From NCBI RefSeq assembly GCF_036588685.1, contig NC_086374.1:37998886-38062885 (forward strand): a DNA stretch of 64,000 bases, given 5' to 3'. Positions 58,501-64,000 of the stretch are shown here, piece by piece. The translations under genes and the position numbers were made by a program. Source of the DNA: Mytilus trossulus. Its lineage: Eukaryota > Mollusca > Bivalvia > Mytilida > Mytilidae. A model generated the notes under the pieces. It saw only the letters and a program-made list of their open reading frames with translations, was not told where the DNA came from and did no database searches. Every line of letters starts with the position of its first letter. Within the stretch, counting starts at the first letter, position 1.

Positions 58501-61500
58501 TCTTTGCAACAAATAAAACACTTGTTTATAATAAAATTTTAACTTACCAACTGTTTAAATCTTTGTAACTGAGAATCCATGGTGGGGAATGCATTGATAC
58601 ATTTTAGAGCTGAACCTATAGTTCTGAAATGGTTCTGCATAAATAATCCAAAGGAATCATTTGGGTTTATCTGAAAAAAACAAAAAACAAATATATAACT
58701 GCTACAAAATACTATGTTAACAAACCAGTATTGGTGTTAGTAATAGCCAATGACCATGAATTCTCAGGGCACTTTTTATCATTTCTATTGCCTTAACCAA
58801 ATGTATATAACTATGACTCAAATGAGCAATAGTACATATCATACATAATTCATAATATTTATTTTTGTATTATTATAAAGTTATGTTGCAGTAACATGAA
58901 AAAGTGATAGATTTGTATCAGGAACTTTTTTCATGTTTATGAGTTTTTTTTAAATTTATGATAAGTTTTAAATGTCATTTGTCCAAATATAGCAATTGAT
59001 GCAGAACTACATTCTAAAGTATAAAATATTGTTGAATTTGTTTATAACCTCTAACCCCTAACTTCCTCCATCTATCAAATATCAAATTCTTTGATTCTAC
59101 CAAACATCAAACATGTGTAGAAATAAAACGTTTAAAATGCCTCATGATCATTTCAAATTGCAGACAAGAACTGATATAAGACCATCAACACAAAATACTA
59201 TGTTGTTTAAATACATAAATAAGGCTATTAGTTTTCTCAGTTGAAATGTTTAACATTGTCATTTCAGGGCCTTTTATAGCTGACTATGTGGTATGGGCTT
59301 TGTTCATTGTTGAAGGCCGTACATAGACCTATAGTTGTTAATTTCTGTGTCATTTGGTCTCTTGTGGAGAGTTGCCTCATTGGCTATCATACCATGTTGT
59401 CTTTTTCATACATCAAGTCTCTAACCTGTTCATATAATACAAAAGTAGAGTTGGTAAATGTTTCAGATGCCCACTGGATCACATTTGAGGAACTGAAATA
59501 GAAATTGAATCAATGTACATTACAAAAGAGAAACACTGGATTTAAATCACAAGCATTGACAAGTATTAATTGTAACTAAAGGAAAACTTATTTTGAAATG
59601 ATATTCATCAACATATTAAGGGTATCAAAATGGTTCAGAACTTTTAAATTCAAATTAAATAAATCTTGAAAATCATTACAAACAACTTGTTACAACTTTT
59701 GTTTTACATCTAATATTTCAAATAGGAGGATTTTTAATGATCAGACAACATAATATTTACCATCTTTTTGTCATGTAGGTCAACACACATTCTGATAGCA
59801 GCAAAGTTGGATAATCAAAATTTATACCACATATTTTCAATAAGGCTTCCAATGTATTATGCTGGGTCAAATCCACACCTAGCAACTTATATCCGTCTGT
59901 GTTTATTTCTGGAAATAACAATAAGAAGTTGTACTAATGACCATTGCTAATTAATTGTACCCTCAATCAATGATGTTGGCAAGCAGGAAGCAGAATATTT
60001 AAGGAACTTACAATGTTGAACTGAGGAAGGTATAACCAGGTGATGCTGATTGCCATACATATATTAAGAATGTATATGACTAGTAGTTGCAGATTAAAAT
60101 GTGACAAAAGTTTCATATATTTGCATGACATTTTGAACAAGAATGTGTCCCCAGTACACGGATGCCCCATCCGCACTATCATTTTCTATGTTCAGTGGAC
60201 CGTGAAAATAGGGTAAAATCTCTAATTTGGCATTAAAATTAGAAAGATCATACCATAAAGAACATGTGTACTAAGTTTCAAGTTGATTGGACTTCAACTT
60301 CATCAAAAACTACCTCTACCAAAAACTTTAACCTGAAGTGGAACAGATGGATGAACGAACAGACGGACGAACGAACAGACCAGAAAACATAATGCTGATA
60401 AATTGGGCATAAAAATAGAAATTACAAAATCTCATTCAGAAAGATAAGGTTACAATAAAAATATAAGAGATATTTTGTATTTGGTATTGTCAGAGATAAG
60501 AAAACTTAAAGCATGAAAACCATGAGACAAGAACATTTTGTAACTTTTAAATGTAGAACCTAAATTAAACTGTTGTACCTATGTTTTGGATTTTGTCAAA
60601 AATGTATGTAGTATTTTTTTTGTCACTAATTGATACAACATTTTCCTTATTGTTTTTTATTGTTTATGATCCTCAAAATGGTTCAAACAGAAAACTTTTA
60701 GTAAAAGTGGACACAACTCTTTATAAAGATTGGAGACAACTCACAGGTACAGAAAACTTACCAATCAAGGGATCTTCTTTCTCTGACTGTGTGAAATATC
60801 CTGATATCAAACTATTCAGGGTAGAGTTTGTACTGATCACAGTGTGTTTTCTCTTTACTACATCACAAAAATCTATCTGTAAAAATAAATAAATATGTAT
60901 GTCCTGCACAAAAATATCAGTTCGTAACTGTTTAACTATGCAATACATGTACAATAGAAAGGGAAAAGGGAAATCGACTGATGTCATCTGCTCTTTGGTA
61001 GGGTTGTTATCTCTTTGACATATTCCATATTTCCATACTCAATTTTATGGTAACTCTTACTATTTTGGCAAATTTGGGGTTGTTTATACTTGTCTTGAAA
61101 GTGAAGGCATCTCTCAAAATAGAGGACAAGATGGTGGACTTTTAGATATTTTAGTTTTTATGAATTATACTTATGGTTCTGTAAAATCTTCTTTTCTTAC
61201 CTTATTCTTTAAAACTTACCTCACAGAACATAACATCATCAATAAGTCCTTGAGATTTTAATCTGAAGTAAGCTGAATCAAACCCTGCACCTATTGATAA
61301 AATCTGAAAATAAATAGATAAATCTGAATCAAATCCTGCACCTAATGAAAATCAATAGACAAATCTGAAACAAACACTGCACCTAATGATATAAATTGCT
61401 TCGCTCAGCACAGATTGATACAAACGCAGAGGTCCAACCCTGAATAGTTGGGGCAAAAAGGAAATGGACACAATATTAGCACTTGAAACATGTCTGAATT

Positions 61501-62253
61501 TGGATTGTAATTAAATATTTGACACATAAAAGGTTTCTGACATAGAATAATTGTAGTCAAAGAACTTAGATTTTGTTATAGGATTTGAAATTATATTCAT
61601 TTTTTTGCTTTTGTGCAATACACTATGCTGTTGCAAATTTCTTGTCTATTCATTTACTATATTTTCTTGAAATGCTGATTATTTTATTACTACCTCCTAC
61701 AGGCTGATTATTTTATTACTACCTCCTATAGTTTTCCAAGTTTTAAATTGACCGCAAAAAGAGTGAAAATATATATTTCAGGGGCAATTACTCATTAACA
61801 GGATGACATATTTCCCTAATATTTGAAGGGTTAATAGATCTTGTTGTGCTTATCATTTTTGCAGTTTACTTATTTAACCTAGCTTATACATTATTCACAA
61901 TAATGTTCAGCCAAAAATTGCAAAAAAAAATAAAATTCAGAGGAAACAGACAGGTACATTTTTCTCAAATTTCAAAATAAGGTAAATTGTTTAATGATAG
62001 AACAATGCACATTCAAAAAAAGGTAAAAAGGCACTCTACAAAAAAAATATTGGTATATATGAAATATAATCACATAAATAATACCCTCTAAAAGAGTGAC
62101 CTCGCCTACTGAAAGAAAAATAAAAGTATTTGGTTTAACTGGTATAGAGATCATTCATTCTCGTATCTATTTAATACCTGTTTCTTTTTAGAATCGGATG
62201 ATAGAAATTTCTTCAGTAAAAAGTCTATGGCTGTTGCTCTGATGAAGTATCCC
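49354..62253 (-). CDS. LCMT2: tRNA wybutosine-synthesizing protein 4 (TYW4/LCMT2), 13 exons, lacking the N-terminal exon(s)
   Basis: Joined exons 62253-62178, 61303-61220, 60876-60762, 59908-59761, 59492-59426, 58670-58548, 57869-57689, 56634-56383, 54972-54223, 53658-53561, 51510-51329, 50702-50573 and 49557-49354 give 802 residues with every phase consistent. Residues 1-264 are a leucine-carboxymethyltransferase-type SAM domain ([28 protein letters not shown]-binding loop, [19 protein letters not shown]). From 266 on is the Kelch domain with repeated GG motifs ending [17 protein letters not shown]4 methylates and methoxycarbonylates the wybutosine precursor at position 37 of tRNA-Phe. Human LCMT2 has 686 aa; the excess is mostly a polar insert in exon I. 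The first exon (start, NDSS region) lies upstream of 62254 and was not found. Confidence 0.94.
50573..50702 (-). CDS. LCMT2: LCMT2 exon L: Kelch repeat
   Basis: 130 nt. [19 protein letters not shown] then [19 protein letters not shown]; compare human [20 protein letters not shown] and PGVTVINLTTGLSSEYQI. Confidence 0.92.
51329..51510 (-). CDS. LCMT2: LCMT2 exon K: Kelch repeat
   Basis: 182 nt. [20 protein letters not shown] then [20 protein letters not shown] and GELLPR; compare human RHSHSACTWQGGALIAGGL and PLNSVLFL. Confidence 0.92.
52114..52536 (+). CDS. Unidentified 140-aa protein, opposite strand inside an LCMT2 intron
   Basis: ATG at 52114 has a good context (GAAATGG); the frame is open 27 nt further upstream but without another ATG. 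The protein has a balanced composition ([49 protein letters not shown]) and no signal peptide, membrane segment or domain I recognise. A poly(A) signal AATAAA lies at 52578-52583, 42 nt after the stop. SAFDVLMSS recalls short conserved motifs of some transposon-encoded proteins, which I cannot verify. It lies between LCMT2 exons J and K, antisense to the host gene. A CATGTTAAGT just before the stop is a weak possible splice donor. Confidence 0.6.
   Translation: MASINVPASEIVCVSLFKDKRIVLAPYAFPLAGTETFSQILESLYVASIRDTLNTRFNEPITIGDKTLIKCYVSSSSNGEKIEMNTSIKAIDAVKMFGAYVSFELTDKFCEKTNSNQQKSAFDVLMSSKTPLYFSSHVKF
52721..53031. mobile_element. MITE, about 311 bp, with 28-bp inverted termini
   Basis: GAGTTACCTCCCATTTGCAA with AGTTATCTT on the left (52721-52749); on the right AAGATAACTCTGCAAATGGG with AGATAATTC (53003-53031). 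The ends are inverted repeats with three mismatches. The interior is AT-rich with no coding. It lies in the same intron as the 140-aa ORF. A related single end occurs at about 55568 (GGGAGATAACTCTGTAAAT). Confidence 0.8.
53561..53658 (-). CDS. LCMT2: LCMT2 exon J: Kelch repeat
   Basis: 98 nt. [20 protein letters not shown] then [12 protein letters not shown]; compare human YLFVYGGRSVVEPVLSD. Confidence 0.9.
54223..54972 (-). CDS. LCMT2: LCMT2 exon I: Kelch segment with a large polar insert
   Basis: 750 nt. The first about 45 residues ([35 protein letters not shown]) and the last about 20 ([19 protein letters not shown]) are Kelch sequence matching human VLGGRLSPVS and CCWRHS. Between them lie about 180 residues rich in Ser, Asn, Lys, Asp and Thr with no predicted structure; human has about 30 residues here. 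The reading frame is fully open, so the insert is retained as protein. Confidence 0.9.
56110..56335 (-). repeat. tRNA-derived SINE in an LCMT2 intron
   Basis: On the minus strand the head (56333-56255) reads GGCCTCGTTGGCCAAGTGGT ... GGTAGTGAGTTCGAACCC, i.e. pol III A and B boxes of a tRNA. The body follows with TTTTCTCTGGGCACATCAGC, TTCCTCCACAAATAAAAACC and GCATTTTAACACAAAAATCA. This body resembles the conserved central domain of known bivalve SINEs. It ends near a simple ATCAAT tail. Confidence 0.85.
56383..56634 (-). CDS. LCMT2: LCMT2 exon H: first Kelch segment
   Basis: 252 nt. It encodes [15 protein letters not shown], then [20 protein letters not shown] and [14 protein letters not shown]; compare human LKRYGHASVFLSPDVILSAG with GFGEQEGRHCRVS. 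Conserved RxGHAS and GGFGE-like motifs start the Kelch domain. Confidence 0.92.
57060..57740 (-). repeat. Tandem array derived from the LCMT2 exon G tail and splice donor, about 75-80 bp unit
   Basis: About nine units. Each has, on the minus strand, TTACA(C/T)...ATGGTGTTGTGTGCTTA(C/T)AG, then CAAAACATGTGAATCT, TTGTTGTCAG and GTAAAA or GATAAA. The four units nearest exon G keep one open frame reading [11 protein letters not shown](C/S)E(S/F)LLSGK-x-H at a 25-residue (75-bp) period. Distal units (57060-57490) are 78-80 bp, use CATAGGGTTGTG and AGATAAATT in place of the donor, and are no longer open. Confidence 0.9.
57689..57869 (-). CDS. LCMT2: LCMT2 exon G: end of methyltransferase domain, with unusual 3' end
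   Basis: 181 nt to the first GTAAAA donor. It encodes [29 protein letters not shown] and [11 protein letters not shown], then [13 protein letters not shown]. Compare human VDMNEFYHCFLPAEERRRVE and [14 protein letters not shown]. The last about 17 codons plus donor and start of the intron are the first unit of the tandem array at 57060-57740, so several downstream donors can be used in frame. Confidence 0.9.
58548..58670 (-). CDS. LCMT2: LCMT2 exon F
   Basis: 123 nt, phase 0 both ends. It encodes [20 protein letters not shown] then [14 protein letters not shown]; compare human PQDAFGQFMLQHFRQLNSPL. Confidence 0.92.
59222..59410 (+). repeat. Dispersed repeat family A, diverged copy in LCMT2 intron
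   Basis: AGGCTATTAGTTTTCTCAG, TTTCAGGGCCTTTTATAGC, TGTTGAAGGCCGTACATAG, GTGTCATTTGGTCTCTTG and GAGTTGCCTCATTGGC. Same sub-family as 28388-28590. Confidence 0.75.
59426..59492 (-). CDS. LCMT2: LCMT2 exon E
   Basis: 67 nt: [12 protein letters not shown] then FVLYEQ, matching human ALIAWAAQRFPNALFVVYEQ. It begins at the edge of a family A repeat (59222-59410) that lies in the following intron. Confidence 0.9.
59761..59908 (-). CDS. LCMT2: LCMT2 exon D
   Basis: 148 nt. It encodes [22 protein letters not shown], then [13 protein letters not shown]; compare human YCILGLDLRQ and PTLLLAEAVLTYLEP. The (S/A)E(C/A)VLTY motif is a core strand of the methyltransferase fold. Confidence 0.92.
60130..60410 (+). 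repeat. Dispersed repeat family B, copy in LCMT2 intron
   Basis: AAGAATGTGTCCCCAGTACA, GGATGCCCCATCCGCACTAT, ACTAAGTTTCAAGTTGATTG and GACGGACGAACGAACAGACC. It is one of the better-preserved members of this family in the window. Confidence 0.8.
60762..60876 (-). CDS. LCMT2: LCMT2 exon C
   Basis: 115 nt. It starts [10 protein letters not shown], continuing FCE of exon B; compare human WEVDFPDVARRK, where the acidic residue of E(V/I)DF contacts the SAM ribose in this family. It ends at a GTAAGT donor after a split Glu codon. Confidence 0.9.
61220..61303 (-). CDS. LCMT2: LCMT2 exon B: SAM-binding loop
   Basis: 84 nt, phase 0. It encodes [19 protein letters not shown] then LIDDVMFCE. The GAGFDS glycine loop is the LCMT-family motif I that binds S-adenosylmethionine. 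Donor GTAAGT. Confidence 0.93.
61395..61560 (-). repeat. Dispersed repeat family C, copy 3
   Basis: GTCCAACCCTGAATAGTTGG, GGACACAATATTAGC, TGAATTTGGATTGTAATTAA and GGTTTCTGACATAG, parallel to the copy at 16555-16680. It lies in the intron before LCMT2 exon B. Confidence 0.65.
62178..62253 (-). CDS. LCMT2: LCMT2 exon A: start of the methyltransferase domain
   Basis: 76 nt between TTTTCCAG and GTATTAA. After completing an Arg codon it encodes [19 protein letters not shown] and ends KKKQ; compare human RGYYVRARAVRHCVRAFL. The opening Arg-Gly-Tyr is the conserved substrate/SAM-site motif of LCMT enzymes. Confidence 0.9.
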
Positions 62254-62908
62254 CTGGAAAATACAAAATGAGGTTTTAATCTACAATTCTGTATTCTGTA
62301 TTCTGTAGTCACTTTATTCCTAATTTTAAACAAAGTGTAGCATACACCCTGTGTTTGGAATCATAAAGATCCTATAAATGTAGTTCTTACTTAGATGACC
62401 CACCATCACCATTTTAAATTGCAACACACATGTTTTATTGATACAGGGGTAAAATATTACAACATGAATGTCAGCTTTATCATCTAACCATATTGGAATA
62501 CCAATGACCATAAATGATTCTCCTGATTTATAAACATTATACTTATGACATCTATCTTCATGTTCCTTTATTACTTTTCCTAAATGCTAATGTAACTTTA
62601 TTATCTACATTTCTAAAAAAAATAATAATTTGTAATAGGAATTTAATCAAAAAGTCAATACATTTTGTACAATGCAATAAGAATATTTTAGATAGTTTCC
62701 GGCAAAACTTAGATTTTTGGAAGATGTCTTCATGATCACTTTTGCTTTTTTAAAGGTCTATACCTACTACAGGATCTAAATAAAACATGTAAAAATAAAT
62801 CAATTTTGTCCTTCAAGGGTAATTACTCCTAAATGGAGTTGACTGAAGTAAACAGATGTACATCGTCATATTAATTTACATAACTGCTTTTTTTTTCTGA
62901 TGACTTTT

Positions 62909-62982
62909 TTAGCGAACTAGTTTCTCTATATCTTTTAATGCAAATTCTGGGCCAGGTGTCGGAGCTAAAATCAGATTTTCAC
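62909..62982 (-). other. Possible terminal exon of an unidentified gene
   Basis: On the minus strand an acceptor TTTGTTAG is followed by a 74-nt frame reading ENLILAPTPGPEF then ALKDIEKLVR and TAA. The sequence is protein-like and ends with a stop, so it cannot be an LCMT2 exon joined to the exon at 62253. The plus strand of the same stretch also has a short open frame. I do not recognise the peptide. Confidence 0.25.
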
Positions 62983-64000
62983 CTAACAAACAAACAATGT
63001 ATGGTGTAAAAACATCTTCAATAGGTAAAAGTGAATAACATGACCAACATTCTACAGCTGATGGTAATGATCATAGATTTTCTTTAGCAATACATTTAAC
63101 TAACAATTTTCTCAAAATTAGAATATAATTAGAAAAAGATTAAGATTATAAATAAAATGAGATATACATTAGTACCTGAACCATTAATCCATTATATATT
63201 TCAGAAACAAATTATAAATGTATGGTACCACAAATGCTTCAAATGCTCATTCTTAAATGGTAATAACAATTTTCTCTAATAACATAAAATTTAAAAAAAA
63301 TTAAGCTGTAGAAAATTTAACCATAAAGTAAAACTGGTTTCGTTTATGACTTTGACAAATTGAAAGATAAACACTTAACAGTGAATAATAAAAGTCTTGT
63401 CATCTGTTGCAATATCCTTTATTTGTAGATTTCGATTGAATAATTTCACAACTGTCACTTGAATACCTTTGCAACATATTGTCATCATCATAGTAAACAA
63501 ACTTATTATTATAACTTTAGCAATCAGAAAAATAATACCAATAACATTGTCCTAAATAAGATAAGCTAGAACATGTAGGATCTTTGCATTATTGAAACAT
63601 AAAAAGACAGAATAACTAAATTCTTGCTAATTGGGCTAGAAAATGCTAGTCTTAAAGACTGTAAAGCATACTGCATAAATATGAATAAAAATGTGTACCG
63701 GTACATCTATTGAAAAAGGTTTTATCTAAACATGTGGTTGCATAGATCTCCATGTTCATTTGTCATGTTAATTGTATCTGTGAGCAAAAGAGGGGAGGTG
63801 GTCTGGGGTTGGAACACCCTTTTCTAGGACGATCAATGCATTTGAATGGGGACATATGGTTGGAACCCAGCCTTTTTAAAATGGCTGGATCTGCCCTGAA
63901 AATTGTTTTCTAATATTTCAGTAATACATGTAATAAATGCGTCAAATGATTCATTCTATTAATTCTTTCAGGTGGTCATGGATGGCTACCCCATATCCTT
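62983..64000. other. Stretch without a supported gene at the right edge
   Basis: The first exon of LCMT2 should lie in this direction, but no frame with the expected NDSS ... P(L/I)INR sequence is visible. Around 63780-63900 is a dispersed repeat (GGTTGGAACACCC, ATTTGAATGGGGACATATGG, GGCTGGATCTGCCC). Confidence 0.4.

Noticed and set aside
63978-64000. Possible acceptor TTAATTCTTTCAG and start of a plus-strand exon at the right edge
   Set aside because: Only 28 bases remain in the window; the reading frame cannot be evaluated.

Overview
This is AT-rich, intron-bearing eukaryotic DNA full of transposon debris. Two split genes with standard GT-AG introns, an intronless ligand-gated channel cluster and many dispersed repeats of a kind I recognise from bivalve genomes point to a marine bivalve mollusc, most likely a mussel-type species. 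The species is an inference; no search was run.

Layout. (1) 1-9.0 kb: no convincing protein gene. It holds three tandem-repeat blocks (about 1-1030, 1855-2420, 3735-4040), a dispersed repeat and a 1.2-kb hAT-like element (7091-8289). Part is probably the 3' UTR and downstream flank of the next gene. (2) 9.08-20.0 kb, minus strand: a complete CREB1/CREM/ATF1-type transcription factor, 280 aa in six coding exons. It carries the kinase-inducible domain with the PKA site RRPSY and a C-terminal bZIP. A probable non-coding first exon ends at 19804, and a perfect palindromic CRE (TGACGTCA, 19987-19994) with a CCAAT box lies just upstream. Its introns have collected three non-autonomous DNA transposons. 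(3) 20-27 kb: gene-free mobile DNA. It includes a 1.22-kb element with long inverted repeats and a GCGTTATAACGC array (21530-22749), and a CR1/Jockey-like LINE tail (minus) split by a 3.2-kb element with roughly 250-bp inverted termini (about 23012-26256). (4) 27.0-45.5 kb, plus strand: a Cys-loop ligand-gated ion channel cluster. It has one frameshifted pseudogene (27030-28014) and two intact intronless 420-aa paralogues (29813-31075 and 37723-38985). The paralogues lie in an old segmental duplication that includes LINE remnants downstream. Their membrane halves are nearly identical at DNA level, while the ligand-binding halves and flanks have diverged. (5) 46-49 kb: a satellite block, a small palindromic MITE and otherwise nothing. 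(6) 49.35-62.25 kb, minus strand: 13 exons of LCMT2/TYW4, the wybutosine tRNA-modification enzyme (SAM methyltransferase domain plus Kelch domain), 802 residues, lacking only its first exon(s). One large intron holds an opposite-strand 140-aa ORF of unknown function (52114-52536); another holds a tRNA-derived SINE. The intron after the methyltransferase domain starts with an array that copies the preceding exon's end and splice donor at an in-frame 75-bp period.

The genes do not form a pathway. CREB controls cAMP/Ca2+-responsive transcription, the channels would sit in the plasma membrane, and LCMT2 modifies tRNA-Phe. The observations most worth following are the in-frame exon-tail array in LCMT2, the domain-wise conservation contrast in the channel pair, and the nested transposon.
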